Origin: an uncultured Porphyromonas sp.
Lineage (GTDB): Bacteria; Bacteroidota; Bacteroidia; Bacteroidales; Porphyromonadaceae
DNA length: 64,000 nt
Assembly: GCF_938023125.1 (NCBI RefSeq)
Contig: NZ_CALHDW010000003.1
Location: 1 to 64,000, forward strand
Reading direction: 5' to 3'
Shown here: in pieces, positions 33,605 to 42,831 of the stretch
How the letters are laid out: each line of letters begins with the position of its first letter
Numbering within the stretch: position 1 is the stretch's first letter
The notes under the pieces: model-generated
Database searches by the model: none
Told to the model about the DNA's origin: nothing
The model's input: only the letters and a program-made list of their open reading frames with translations
Translations under genes and position numbers: made by a program

Positions 33605-34693
33605 ATGAACGAAGAGAAACTATTACAACACCTCCAGAACCTCGAATCGCGATTCGAAGAGGTGGCATTACTCATCACAGACCCCTCTGTAATATCGGAT
33701 GATAAGCGCTTCGTGCGCCTCAGCAAAGAGTATCGCCGCCTAGAGGAGTTGCACCAAGCCCACGAGGAATACAATCGCCTCAAGCATAATCGCCAGGAAG
33801 CGATGGAGCTACTCAATGGGACAGATGATGAGGAGATGAAGGCTCTTGCCAAAGAGGAAATCGCCTTTGCCGACGAGCAATGCCCTCAATTGCAAGAAAA
33901 AATTGCTCTATTGCTCCTACCCGATGACCCCGAAGATGGGAAGAATGCCATCATGGAAATCCGTGCAGGTACAGGGGGAGACGAAGCCGCTCTATTCGCC
34001 CGCGACCTTTTTAAGATGTACACTCGCTTTGTAGAGGGGCTCGGCTGGCGTGTAGAGGTGAGTAGCTATACCGAGGGCACCCTTGGTGGGTACAAAGAGA
34101 TCGTTTTCTCCGTAACGGGAGACAATGCCTACGGCACCCTCAAGTACGAGTCCGGTGTGCATCGCGTGCAACGTGTGCCGGAGACTGAGGCTCAAGGGCG
34201 CATCCATACCTCGGCTGCCACGGTTGCCGTATTCCCGGAGGCCGACGAGTTTGATGTAGAGATAAAGGAGAGTGACTTACGCATCGACACCTTTTGCTCC
34301 AGTGGAGCGGGGGGCCAATCCGTAAACACCACCTACTCGGCCGTGCGTATCGTACACGTACCCACCGGGATCACCGTACAGAGTCAAGACGAGCGCTCGC
34401 AGCTCAAAAACAAAGCAAAAGCGCTTACCGAGCTACGTAGCCGTATCTACAATCTCGAACATCAGAAGTACCTCGACGAGGTTGCCTCTCGCCGCAAAAC
34501 AATGGTATCCACCGGCGATAGAAGTGCTAAAATACGAACCTATAATTATCCACAAGGTAGACTTACCGACCACCGCATTGGGCTCACGCTGTACAATCTA
34601 CAAGCCGTACTCGATGGGGATCTAAAGTCTATTATCGACGCCCTCTCTGTGGCAGAAAATAGCGAACGGTTGCAAGAGGCGGCCCTTAGCTAA
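33605..34693 (+). CDS. prfA: Peptide chain release factor 1
   Basis: A 362-residue class I release factor reading UAA and UAG. The codon-recognition tripeptide is P192-E-T194 in RVQRVPETEAQGRIHTS, of the PxT type that marks RF1, not the SPF of RF2. The catalytic G236-G-Q238 is in SSGAGGQSVNTTYSAVR. The N-terminal region is a helical coiled-coil-like domain. Its ATG begins at the base right after the purM stop. A run of synonymous Bacteroidetes codons is consistent with a resident gene. Confidence 0.96.
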   Translation: MNEEKLLQHLQNLESRFEEVALLITDPSVISDDKRFVRLSKEYRRLEELHQAHEEYNRLKHNRQEAMELLNGTDDEEMKALAKEEIAFADEQCPQLQEKIALLLLPDDPEDGKNAIMEIRAGTGGDEAALFARDLFKMYTRFVEGLGWRVEVSSYTEGTLGGYKEIVFSVTGDNAYGTLKYESGVHRVQRVPETEAQGRIHTSAATVAVFPEADEFDVEIKESDLRIDTFCSSGAGGQSVNTTYSAVRIVHVPTGITVQSQDERSQLKNKAKALTELRSRIYNLEHQKYLDEVASRRKTMVSTGDRSAKIRTYNYPQGRLTDHRIGLTLYNLQAVLDGDLKSIIDALSVAENSERLQEAALS

Positions 34694-34737
34694 CCCCCGA
34701 CTCCTATCATTCAAAAGGCATGTAATACTTAGTTGCA

Positions 34738-35568
34738 ATGACTAGACAAGAACTCATAGAAAACATAAAGCGGAAACGCTCCTTCCTCTGTGTAGGACTC
34801 GATACAGACCTCCGAAAGATCCCCGAGCACCTCATGCGCACGGAGAATCCCATGCTTACCTTCAATCGTGCCATCATTGATGCCACCGCCGGCTCTTGCG
34901 TAGCCTACAAGCCCAACGTAGCCTTCTACGAATCCATGGGTGCCTTTGGGGTGCAAGTATTGGAGCACACAGTGGCTTACATACGTGAGCAGTACCCCGA
35001 TCAATTCATCATCATGGACGGCAAGCGTGGAGACATAGGAAACACCGGTACGCACTACGCTCGCTCTACCTATGAGTACCTAAATGCCGATGCGCTTACC
35101 GTAGCTCCCTACATGGGGCAGGACAGCGTAAAGCCTTTCCTAGAGTACAAGGATAAGTGGGTTATTCTACTTGCCCTCACCTCCAATCAGGGAGCTAGCG
35201 ACTTCCAGCTAACCAAAAACGCAGAGGGAGACTTCTTCTTCGAACAGGTGCTCAAGACCAGCAGCCAATGGAGTGACGACGAGCACATGATGTACGTAGT
35301 GGGGGCAACCCAAGCCGAGTACCTGCAACGCGTACGCAACATCGTTCCTAATCATTTCCTTTTGGTGCCGGGCATTGGCGCACAAGGCGGGGATTTTGAC
35401 CAACTCGTAGAGCATGGTATGACTCAGGAGTGTGGCCTTCTCGTCAATTCGTCTCGAGGCATTCTCTATGCCGATGGCTCCGAGCATTTTGCTTCTGCGG
35501 CAGCTAACGAAGCAGAAAACCTCCGTCGCAAAATGGAAACGGCTCTAATCAAACGAGGAATCATCTAA
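34738..35568 (+). CDS. pyrF: Orotidine 5'-phosphate decarboxylase (long type)
   Basis: A 276-residue enzyme that decarboxylates OMP to UMP in pyrimidine synthesis. LCVGLDTDLRKIPEHL is the N-terminal signature. The catalytic region D94-G-K96-R-G-D99-I, within IIMDGKRGDIGNTGTHYA, carries the Asp/Lys/Asp array, and LLVNSSRGILYADGS is near the phosphate site. Length fits the long PyrF type of Bacteroidetes. It lies 44 bp after prfA. Confidence 0.94.
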   Translation: MTRQELIENIKRKRSFLCVGLDTDLRKIPEHLMRTENPMLTFNRAIIDATAGSCVAYKPNVAFYESMGAFGVQVLEHTVAYIREQYPDQFIIMDGKRGDIGNTGTHYARSTYEYLNADALTVAPYMGQDSVKPFLEYKDKWVILLALTSNQGASDFQLTKNAEGDFFFEQVLKTSSQWSDDEHMMYVVGATQAEYLQRVRNIVPNHFLLVPGIGAQGGDFDQLVEHGMTQECGLLVNSSRGILYADGSEHFASAAANEAENLRRKMETALIKRGII

Positions 35569-35596
35569 TCCCTAGCCTTAAGAGGGAAATAACGTT

Positions 35597-36652
35597 ATGC
35601 AGTTTACACTACAGAGTATTGCCACATTGCTAGGAGGTACTATTGAGGGAGATCCTAAAGCTATAGTATCCTCTTTTGGACGTATAGAAGAGGCGGGCGA
35701 GGGCCAACTGACCTTTCTTGCCAACCCTAAATACGAACCCCATATCTACACAACCCGAGCAACGGCTACTCTTGTTTCTGACGACTTTCGCCCCTCGGCT
35801 CCTCTCTCGACTAACCTAATCCGGGTGGCCGATCCCTATGCGGCTCTTGCCCAATTGATGCAATTGGCAACAGAAGAGATGGCTCCCCGCTACGAAGGTG
35901 TAGCTAGCGAAGCCTATATCCACCCCTCTGTAAAACTTCCCCAGCACTGCTACATTGCTCCTTTTGCCTACATTGCAGAGGGAGTTACCTTAGGCGAGGG
36001 CTGCTCTATTTATCCCCACTCCTATATCGGCAAAGGCTGCAAGATTGGGGAAGGAAGTACACTCTATCCCCAGGTGACCATTTACCCGGGATGCGAGATA
36101 GGGGCACGCTGTACCCTACACGCAGGTGCCGTAATCGGGGCTGATGGGTTCGGCTTTGCGCCCTCCGAGGAGGGGTACAAGAAAATCCCCCAATTGGGGA
36201 ATGTAATCCTGGCAGATGACGTAGAGATCGGGGCCAATACGTGTATAGACCGTGCCGTAATGGGTAGCACCACCATAGGTAAAGGCACCAAACTCGACAA
36301 CCTTGTACAGGTGGCACACAACTGCTCCATAGGCGAGCACACGGTGATGGCAGCCCAAGGTGGTATGGCGGGTTCTTCTCACATCGGCTCCTGGTGTCGC
36401 ACCGGGGGGCAAGTGGGGCTTGCCGGTCATGTTTCGGTAGGCAACCATGTAGATATGGGCGGCCAGACCGGTATCCTTGGCAATGTAAAGGATGGACGTC
36501 AACTCCTTGGCTCTCCGGCCATGGATCTCTCTACGGCAATGCGAGCCTATACCGTAGTGCCCAAATTGCCGCAACTACTCAAAAGAATTGAAGAGCTTGA
36601 AGATAAAATCAATAAATTATCCTCTACCCATGCAACAGCAAACACTAAATGA
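35597..36652 (+). CDS. lpxD: UDP-3-O-(3-hydroxyacyl)glucosamine N-acyltransferase
   Basis: A 351-residue enzyme of lipid A synthesis that adds the second acyl chain to UDP-glucosamine. The N-terminal uridine-binding domain (GQLTFLANPKYEPHIY) precedes a left-handed beta-helix of hexapeptide repeats (IAPFAYIAEGVTLGEGCSIY and following). The catalytic His candidate is in VAHNCSIGEHTVMAAQGG. It lies 28 bp after pyrF, and its end overlaps lpxC/fabZ by 23 bp. Confidence 0.95.
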   Translation: MQFTLQSIATLLGGTIEGDPKAIVSSFGRIEEAGEGQLTFLANPKYEPHIYTTRATATLVSDDFRPSAPLSTNLIRVADPYAALAQLMQLATEEMAPRYEGVASEAYIHPSVKLPQHCYIAPFAYIAEGVTLGEGCSIYPHSYIGKGCKIGEGSTLYPQVTIYPGCEIGARCTLHAGAVIGADGFGFAPSEEGYKKIPQLGNVILADDVEIGANTCIDRAVMGSTTIGKGTKLDNLVQVAHNCSIGEHTVMAAQGGMAGSSHIGSWCRTGGQVGLAGHVSVGNHVDMGGQTGILGNVKDGRQLLGSPAMDLSTAMRAYTVVPKLPQLLKRIEELEDKINKLSSTHATANTK

Positions 36653-38009
36653 AGCCCTCCACTTCGAAGGGATAGGGCTCCACACCGGTCTCCAAATCAC
36701 CATGACCTTACAGCCTGCACCTATCAACACAGGATACCAAATCAGGCGTACAGATGTAGAGAATGCTCCTCTTATTCCAGCCTTAGCAGAGTTGGTTTCC
36801 TCTACCGATCGCAGCACCGTTCTCAAGAAGGGAGACCTCTCCGTAAGCACCATTGAACATACCCTCAGTGCCCTGTATGCCCTTGGGGTAGACAATTGCA
36901 TTATAGAGGTAAATGCCCCTGAGTGCCCCATTCTTACGGGTAATTCTCAACCCATCGTAGAGGCGATACAGCGCGTGGGGCTGGCCGAGCAGAAGGCCGA
37001 ACGCGAGTACTACGTTATCAAAAAAAGGATGGAAGTGAGCGACCCCGATACGGGAGCTCGTATTATCCTCCTGCCCGACGAAGAGTTCGGCGTAGACGCC
37101 CATATCTCCTACCCTTCGCCTCTTTTGGGCAATCAATTCGCCTCTTACGACAGCCATACCGACTATGCTTCGGAGATTGCTCCGGCTCGTAGCTTTGTCT
37201 TTGTACGCGAGCTTCTCCCCCTCATCCAGAAGGGGCTGATACAGGGCGGTCAGCTATCGAATGCTCTCGTTATCAACGACCGAGAGCTAAGCAATGAGGA
37301 GAGAGAAGAACTAGCAAAAGTGCTACCTCAGGGGACCGAAATACCCACTACAATAGGCTTCCTCAACCCCAATGAGGCACTATCCGGAGAGCCGGCTCGA
37401 CACAAACTTCTCGACATAATAGGCGACCTTGCTCTCGCAGGAAAATTCATCCGTGGGCACGTTTTGGCTTACAGCCCCGGGCATGGCATCAACAATAAGA
37501 TGGCACGCCTCCTGCGCAAAGAGATCAAACAGATCGAAGCCCAAGCACCGGTATATGATCCCGATAAGGAGCCCATACTTGATATAAATCGCATCAAAGA
37601 ATTGCTCCCTCACCGCTATCCCTTCCTCCTTGTAGATAAAATTATCGAGATCGGGCAGGATAGTATCGTTGGGGTCAAGAGCGTATCGGGCAATGAACCC
37701 TTCTTCGTTGGGCACTTCCCCAACGAACCGGTAATGCCCGGAGTACTCATCGTAGAAGCCATGGCACAGACGGGAGGATTGCTCGTACTCAGTGCTATGG
37801 AAGAGGGAAGCGACTTCTCTACTTACTTCTTAAAAATCAACAACGTAAAATTCCGTCAGAAGGTTGTTCCCGGCGATACACTCGTGTTCCGCCTGCGCAT
37901 GATGAGCGAGATAGTACGAGGGATTGCCAATATGCGCGGTCTTGCTTATGTAGGAGAAAAACTCGTATGCGAGGCTGAGTTTATGGCACAGATTGTAAAG
38001 AACAACTAA
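36630..38009 (+). CDS. lpxC/fabZ: Bifunctional LpxC deacetylase / FabZ dehydratase
   Basis: A 459-residue fusion usual in Bacteroidetes. Residues about 1-300 are LpxC, the zinc deacetylase committing step of lipid A; EHTLSALYALGVDNCIIEV holds the first zinc His, and KLLDIIGDLALAGKFIRGHV and SPGHGINNKMARLL hold the others. Residues about 316-459 are FabZ, 3-hydroxyacyl-ACP dehydratase, with LPHRYPFLLVDK and the catalytic FVGHFPNEPVMPGVLIVEAMAQ (His and Glu). The ATG at 36630 fits LpxC N-termini; an upstream frame start lies deeper in lpxD. The fusion links lipid A and fatty acid flux. Confidence 0.95.
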   Translation: MQQQTLNEALHFEGIGLHTGLQITMTLQPAPINTGYQIRRTDVENAPLIPALAELVSSTDRSTVLKKGDLSVSTIEHTLSALYALGVDNCIIEVNAPECPILTGNSQPIVEAIQRVGLAEQKAEREYYVIKKRMEVSDPDTGARIILLPDEEFGVDAHISYPSPLLGNQFASYDSHTDYASEIAPARSFVFVRELLPLIQKGLIQGGQLSNALVINDRELSNEEREELAKVLPQGTEIPTTIGFLNPNEALSGEPARHKLLDIIGDLALAGKFIRGHVLAYSPGHGINNKMARLLRKEIKQIEAQAPVYDPDKEPILDINRIKELLPHRYPFLLVDKIIEIGQDSIVGVKSVSGNEPFFVGHFPNEPVMPGVLIVEAMAQTGGLLVLSAMEEGSDFSTYFLKINNVKFRQKVVPGDTLVFRLRMMSEIVRGIANMRGLAYVGEKLVCEAEFMAQIVKNN

Positions 38010-38025
38010 CTTTCTCCCCTATAAA

Positions 38026-38817
38026 ATGGACACAACCACCATACACCCCACAGCCCTTGTTGCCCCCGAGGCTAAGCTAGCCGACAGGGTACAAATAGAC
38101 GCCTTTGCCATAATAGAAGAAAATGTAGAGATAGGAGAGGGAACTCATATCCACAGCCATGCCATCATACGCAGTGGTGCTCGTATAGGGGCACACTGCG
38201 AGATCCATCCGGGAGCTGTGATAGCAGGAGTTCCCCAAGACCTAAAATTCCAAGGAGAGGAGACCCTCGCCTATATAGGGGACTACACGACCATCCGCGA
38301 ATATGCCACCGTCAATCGAGGGACGGCCTCCCGTGGTTATACCAAAATAGGAGACCATTGTCTCATCATGGCATACAGCCACATTGCCCACGACTGTGTA
38401 CTACAAAATCACATTATCATAGGCAATGCCTCCCAGATAGCAGGGGAAGTGGAAATTGACAGCTATGCCATACTCAGTGGAAGTGTACTCGTACATCAGT
38501 TTAGTCGCATCTCGCAACACACAATGATACAAGGGGGGAGCCGTGTTTCCAAAGACATTCCTCCCTACACCCTAATTGGTCGCGACCCGATTGTGTACTG
38601 CGGCATCAATATCGTGGGACTGCGGCGTAGAGGATTCACCAATGAGCAAATTTTTCTCATTAATGACGTATATCGTACCCTCTACCAACGCGGACTTAAC
38701 AATACAGAAGCCATTGCCACCATCGAACAAGAGATCCCATCTTCTCCTGAGCGTGACCTGATCCTCAACTTTATTCGTTCTTCGGAGCGAGGTATTGTAC
38801 GAGGGAGTATAGACTAA
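38026..38817 (+). CDS. lpxA: Acyl-ACP--UDP-N-acetylglucosamine O-acyltransferase
   Basis: A 263-residue hexapeptide-repeat acyltransferase for the first step of lipid A synthesis. The beta-helix repeats run through about residue 185, with GVPQDLKFQGEETLAYIGD and YSHIAHDCVLQNHIII containing the catalytic His. The C-terminal helical domain is typical. It starts 16 bp after lpxC/fabZ and completes the lpxD-lpxC/fabZ-lpxA group. Confidence 0.95.
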   Translation: MDTTTIHPTALVAPEAKLADRVQIDAFAIIEENVEIGEGTHIHSHAIIRSGARIGAHCEIHPGAVIAGVPQDLKFQGEETLAYIGDYTTIREYATVNRGTASRGYTKIGDHCLIMAYSHIAHDCVLQNHIIIGNASQIAGEVEIDSYAILSGSVLVHQFSRISQHTMIQGGSRVSKDIPPYTLIGRDPIVYCGINIVGLRRRGFTNEQIFLINDVYRTLYQRGLNNTEAIATIEQEIPSSPERDLILNFIRSSERGIVRGSID

Positions 38818-38856
38818 AGCCCAAGTCCTTTCTTCTTAAGTCTTTGGTATAGTTAT

Positions 38857-40383
38857 ATGATAAAGATATTCTCCGGCGAAGAAATTAACGCCCTCTATAC
38901 ACACACCATACAGCACGAGGGGCTACCTCTCCTCACGCTTATAGAGAATGCAGCAACCAAGCTCTCCGAAGAGTTTTTGCATGTATATAAGAATTGCGGA
39001 CGCCCCATTGTTTGTATTGCCGGGAATGGTGATAATGGAGCCGATGCCCTAGCTCTCTCCCTTGAGCTTGCAAGCAATAACTATGCAGTCTCGGTCTTCT
39101 TGATCCAAGGGAAGCAGTCGCTTTCCTCGGCATGTGAGACGATGAGAAATCGCGTGGCCAGCCATCCCAACATCAAACTACAAGAGGTAATTAGTGGCAA
39201 GATCGAGTTCCCCGTATTGACGCCCAAGCATATTGTTATTGATGGTCTCTTCGGTACGGGGCTCAATCGCACCCCGGAGGGAGCCTACAGAAGCATCATA
39301 CAATACATCAATCAATCGCAGTGCGAGGTTGTATCCATAGACCTACCCTCGGGCTTGTATCCCAGCGAAAATCTCATGGTAGACCGTGATGCCATCATCA
39401 AAGCCACCTATACCTACACTCTGGAGTACCCCAAGCGTTGTTTCTTTTTTGCAGAAAATGCCCCCTTCATTGGGAATCCCAGTGTAATCCAACTTGGGCT
39501 GAGCAGTAGCGGCAAAGACAACCTGCCTACCCGCCACTATCTGATTGAGGAGAATACGCTAGCTACGATATTCCGCCGTCGCGATCGCTTCGCACACAAG
39601 GGGCTATTTGGTCATGGGCTACTCATTGCAGGCTCTCAAGGCAAAATGGGCGCAGCGATACTTGCTAGCAAAGCGGCTCTTAGGAGTGGTATCGGCAAGC
39701 TCACCTGCCATATTCCTTACCGTGGAGAGACCGCCTTGCAGGCAGCTGTTCCCGAGGCCATGCTCGACCTGGACGTCAATAGCAACATCACCACAATGGT
39801 AGATAACCTACGGCAGTACGATGTGATTGCCATAGGCCCCGGGCTGGGACAAGAGGAGGAGACGGCTGAGATGCTCATCGACCTATTCTCCAATGCAAGT
39901 GACAAGACTTTTGTGATAGATGCCGATGCGCTTAATTTGATTGCGAACCATAAGTCGTTACTTGACCTAGTGCCCAAAGGCAGCATTCTCACCCCTCATG
40001 CGGGAGAATTCGACCGCCTTACGACCCACTGGGATACGGACGAAGAACGCCTTGAGCAGGCTACCTACTTTGCTCGTACACACGGACTAAATATCATCTT
40101 AAAAGGGGCTTACTCCACCACGTGTACCCCTGCCGGGAGTATCTACTTCAATAGCAAGGGCAACCCGGGTATGGCAACAGCAGGCAGTGGCGATGTGCTC
40201 ACAGGGATTATTCTTGCCCTACTGGCGCAAGGCTACGACCCCTCTACGGCGGCAGTACTCGCCAACTACTTCCATGGGGAAGCGGGCGACCTCTTTGCAG
40301 CTAGGTCTAGCGAAACAGCCCTCATTGCCTCCGACATTATTGACAACCTCCCGGAGGTATTCAAAAGCTTCGAAGACCGCTAA
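38857..40383 (+). CDS. nnr: Bifunctional NAD(P)H-hydrate epimerase/dehydratase
   Basis: A 508-residue metabolite-repair enzyme. The N-terminal YjeF_N domain (about residues 1-215; IAGNGDNGADALALSLEL, DGLFGTGLNR) epimerises damaged NAD(P)H hydrate. The C-terminal carbohydrate-kinase-like domain (about 230-508; GSQGKMGAAILASKAALRSG, GPGLGQEEETAEML, TPHAGEFDRL, NPGMATAGSGDVLTG) dehydrates it in an ADP-dependent way. It starts 39 bp after lpxA. Its stop overlaps the stop of a convergent small gene by 4 bp. Confidence 0.94.
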   Translation: MIKIFSGEEINALYTHTIQHEGLPLLTLIENAATKLSEEFLHVYKNCGRPIVCIAGNGDNGADALALSLELASNNYAVSVFLIQGKQSLSSACETMRNRVASHPNIKLQEVISGKIEFPVLTPKHIVIDGLFGTGLNRTPEGAYRSIIQYINQSQCEVVSIDLPSGLYPSENLMVDRDAIIKATYTYTLEYPKRCFFFAENAPFIGNPSVIQLGLSSSGKDNLPTRHYLIEENTLATIFRRRDRFAHKGLFGHGLLIAGSQGKMGAAILASKAALRSGIGKLTCHIPYRGETALQAAVPEAMLDLDVNSNITTMVDNLRQYDVIAIGPGLGQEEETAEMLIDLFSNASDKTFVIDADALNLIANHKSLLDLVPKGSILTPHAGEFDRLTTHWDTDEERLEQATYFARTHGLNIILKGAYSTTCTPAGSIYFNSKGNPGMATAGSGDVLTGIILALLAQGYDPSTAAVLANYFHGEAGDLFAARSSETALIASDIIDNLPEVFKSFEDR

Positions 40384-40709
40384 CGGGCTCTAAATAGGAA
40401 ACGAAACCACGCAAAGCGACCTCTTCTACTTAGGTAGGAGAGGTCGTTTTGGTATTTATACGCCTCTTGCTCAAAAGAGATATTGCGATAGGCATTGCCC
40501 GGGAGGAGCAAGCGCAGGAGCCACTCCAAGAGATAGCATATATAGAAAGGGATGTAAAGCATCTCTCGCATCTGGGCAGAATGGATTTTTTCGTGATTGA
40601 GTGTTTCCGGCGTAAGTTCCGCAGCCTCCCGACGTACAAAGAGTACCCCAAAAAGATTCATGGCAGTAAATCCCCGAAAAGGGATATAGGAATTACGAAT
40701 AATACGCAT
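40380..40709 (-). CDS. Small conserved membrane protein with HExxH motif
   Basis: A 109-residue protein with a hydrophobic middle (YIPFYICYLLEWLLRLLL) and the zinc-protease-like motif H-E-K-I-H in TLNHEKIHSAQMREM. The order NHEKIHSAQMREML...EWLLRL...AYRNISFEQEAY is one I associate with small conserved Bacteroidetes proteins of unknown function. HExxH can occur by chance, but the conserved flanks suggest a minimal membrane metallopeptidase. It is convergent with nnr, overlapping by 4 bp at the stop codons. Confidence 0.75.
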   Translation of the reverse strand: MRIIRNSYIPFRGFTAMNLFGVLFVRREAAELTPETLNHEKIHSAQMREMLYIPFYICYLLEWLLRLLLPGNAYRNISFEQEAYKYQNDLSYLSRRGRFAWFRFLFRAR

Positions 40710-41123
40710 ACACAGCCTTCTCTATCTCATCCAAGAGACAAAGGTACAGCATCACCGCGTCCTATCTATTAAATCAAGGAGAAGAGAAAGCGTTCTCAGG
40801 TGCGATGGAGAGACGAAGTCGAGGGAGCGGGGATTTCTGGCTGGAGTGAAGGGGGAGGAGATTTCGCCCAAAAAGTTTTCTTTTTCTACCTGAAAAGTCT
40901 CTCCCATTCTGGCTGAAAAATTGGGAAATCCTGCCCTAGAAATTTTTAGTCCCAGGGCAAGAGCGAAAAATATTTCACCCTCAGATGCAACAAATTCTCT
41001 TTCAGTTCGTCTTATGAGTAGAGGGTTCTAAGCGAGAGCCCCAATAGAGAAGAAGGAGTAGCCCATCGCAGAGTAGGCCCTTCACACTCTCTTTAGAAAA
41101 CTTACATGACAAAGAAATAAAAG
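40710..41123. other. Gene-free 414-bp stretch with dispersed intergenic repeat
   Basis: No coding frame is supported. It contains a member of the dispersed repeat (about 40889-40930), immediately followed by a small hairpin TGCCCT (40932-40937) with AGGGCA (40954-40959). No TAnnTTTG box is evident before the DUF4252 gene. Confidence 0.6.
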
Positions 41124-41690
41124 ATGATTCGACACCTTCTGGTTTCCCTCTTGGGGTTTGCCGGTTGCCTAAGTGCAATGGCTCAGTCTACCACCACCTC
41201 TATTGCGAATCTATTCGAGCAATGCGCTCGCATAGAGGGAGTGGAATGTAGCTATATTGGGGCAGAAGTCTTGGCCCAGTTGTTTAGTGGCGCTACCCCT
41301 GTAATTGATGGGGAGTTCCTCGATGCTTTGGCAACATCAAGTTTCAAGAGTGATAGCGGTACTTTACCTCTTACTCTCAAAGAAGCGGAAGAGCAAAGTC
41401 TTTTCATACTCTCTATACCTCGTTCGCTAGCACTCTCCCGAGGAGATCAGAAGGTTGTCGTATCTCTTTTTTCGCCCCTACAGTTTGAGGACTCCGAATT
41501 GATCACGCTTGCCAGCGAGGGTAGCGACAAAGTGCGTATCTTTGGCATACGCAATACTCAAGACTCTACCTTTACGGGCATGTATATCCTATATACAAAC
41601 GAGAAGCGGCAACAGGCGATCCGCCTACTAGGTCACTTTAGACTTAATAGTGCGATTCACTTAGCCCCTGCTCAATCGGGGGATAAATAG
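41124..41690 (+). CDS. DUF4252-family secreted protein
   Basis: A 188-residue exported protein with a signal peptide (cleavage near LSAMAQ). The body follows the DUF4252 pattern: a short helical start (SIANLFEQCARIEGVECSYIGAEVL), a variable middle and a conserved end (GMYILYTNEKRQQAIRLLGHF). DUF4252 proteins are usually encoded beside an ECF sigma factor, as here. Their function is unknown. It begins the four-gene cluster, with 35 bp to the sigma gene. A second, related DUF4252 gene closes the cluster. Confidence 0.85.
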   Translation: MIRHLLVSLLGFAGCLSAMAQSTTTSIANLFEQCARIEGVECSYIGAEVLAQLFSGATPVIDGEFLDALATSSFKSDSGTLPLTLKEAEEQSLFILSIPRSLALSRGDQKVVVSLFSPLQFEDSELITLASEGSDKVRIFGIRNTQDSTFTGMYILYTNEKRQQAIRLLGHFRLNSAIHLAPAQSGDK

Positions 41691-41725
41691 TCCGATAGGC
41701 TCCATCTCTTCTACTCTCTATCTGT

Positions 41726-42235
41726 ATGAATAAGGCTACATTCAACCAAACATATCTCCCCCTTAGGCAGGTGATATTTATGGTATGCATGGCCCTACTC
41801 ACAGATCAGGAGGTAGCCAACGATATCACTCAAGATGTTTACCTCCGCCTATGGGAGCAACGAGATGAGCTGGACAACGTGCAGTCGCCACAAGCCTATG
41901 CCGTGCGCATTGCACGCAACCGATGCCTAGACCACCTCAAGAGTGCCGGCGAGAGACTGCGCACAAGTGGCAAAGAGGCTGAGACGGCTCTAGCTCTACA
42001 AATAGACAATAGTGCCGACCCCCATAGCACGCTTGTAGCAAAGAGCGGAGAAGAACGCCTTGCACATTGGGTAGAACAATTACGCGAGCCCCAAAAAAGT
42101 ATATTCATGCTAAGGCACTACGAGATGCTATCCAACCAAGAGACAGCAGATCGCCTTGGCCTACAAGAGACAACAGTACGAAGCACCCTATCTCGCCTTC
42201 GCAAAGAAGTACGAGCCCTATTTGAAAAAGATTGA
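41726..42235 (+). CDS. ECF-type sigma-70 family RNA polymerase sigma factor
   Basis: A 169-residue sigma factor with only regions 2 and 4. Region 2 includes LTDQEVANDITQDVYLRLWEQRDEL and NVQSPQAYAVRIARNRCLDHL. Region 4 includes LREPQKSIFMLRHYEMLSNQETADRLGLQETTVRSTLSRL, a clear helix-turn-helix. The next gene has the features of its anti-sigma factor. The cluster with DUF4252 genes suggests an envelope-sensing circuit, but the signal is unknown. Target promoters cannot be read from this window. Confidence 0.94.
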   Translation: MNKATFNQTYLPLRQVIFMVCMALLTDQEVANDITQDVYLRLWEQRDELDNVQSPQAYAVRIARNRCLDHLKSAGERLRTSGKEAETALALQIDNSADPHSTLVAKSGEERLAHWVEQLREPQKSIFMLRHYEMLSNQETADRLGLQETTVRSTLSRLRKEVRALFEKD

Positions 42236-42256
42236 ACCCCTAGAGCGATAAAAAGC

Positions 42257-42805
42257 ATGACTACTCCAAGCCAACTTGAGGAGCTACTCCGGAAGTACTA
42301 CGATGGGTCAACCTCTCCCGAAGAGGAAGTCTCCCTCTATCTCTCTCTACTCGAAGAGTCCGAAGACAGCCCCTATCGCCCGGACTTACTAGCCATCGAG
42401 CAAATGATGATGGCGGCCGCCCAGCTCTCTCTACAAAAGCGGGAGGAACCGGCAACTCAAGAACTGAAGGTACAGAAGCGTTGGCGCATCATCCCCAAAC
42501 CTATTCTCACCGCCGCTGCTGCTCTAGCTCTCCTTATCGCTATCGGCACCTCTATCTGGCAGCCCGCCTCTGAGCCCAATGGCTCTTGGCGTAATACTCG
42601 CCCCATAGATCAGGAGGAAGTGGATCGTGAGATGGCGCGCGCCTTTGGATTGCTCAACGATTGCCTCTCGGCCGGCAATGCACACTACACCAAGGCTCAC
42701 TCCACCCTGGAAGAAGTTTCTAGCTTTCTAGATGCCTCTTACCAACAGATACAGCCGATGAGCTCCACTACCCCCTTTGCCTCGCCCTTTGACATCTCTT
42801 ATTAG
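42257..42805 (+). CDS. Probable anti-sigma factor, single-pass membrane protein
   Basis: A 182-residue protein with an acidic N-terminal cytoplasmic part (LEELLRKYYDGSTSPEEEVSL), one membrane segment (about residues 83-97, ILTAAAALALLIAIG) and an extracytoplasmic C-terminal part. Size, topology and position 21 bp after the ECF sigma gene fit an anti-sigma factor. The HxxxCxxC zinc motif of ZAS-type anti-sigma factors is absent, so the assignment rests on context. Confidence 0.72.
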   Translation: MTTPSQLEELLRKYYDGSTSPEEEVSLYLSLLEESEDSPYRPDLLAIEQMMMAAAQLSLQKREEPATQELKVQKRWRIIPKPILTAAAALALLIAIGTSIWQPASEPNGSWRNTRPIDQEEVDREMARAFGLLNDCLSAGNAHYTKAHSTLEEVSSFLDASYQQIQPMSSTTPFASPFDISY

Positions 42806-42831
42806 TCTCTCTAGATATACCCGTCTGCGAT

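Noticed and set aside
36588..36629. Earlier start for lpxC/fabZ
   Set aside because: The extra residues are low-complexity and lie within lpxD. The ATG at 36630 matches normal LpxC N-termini.
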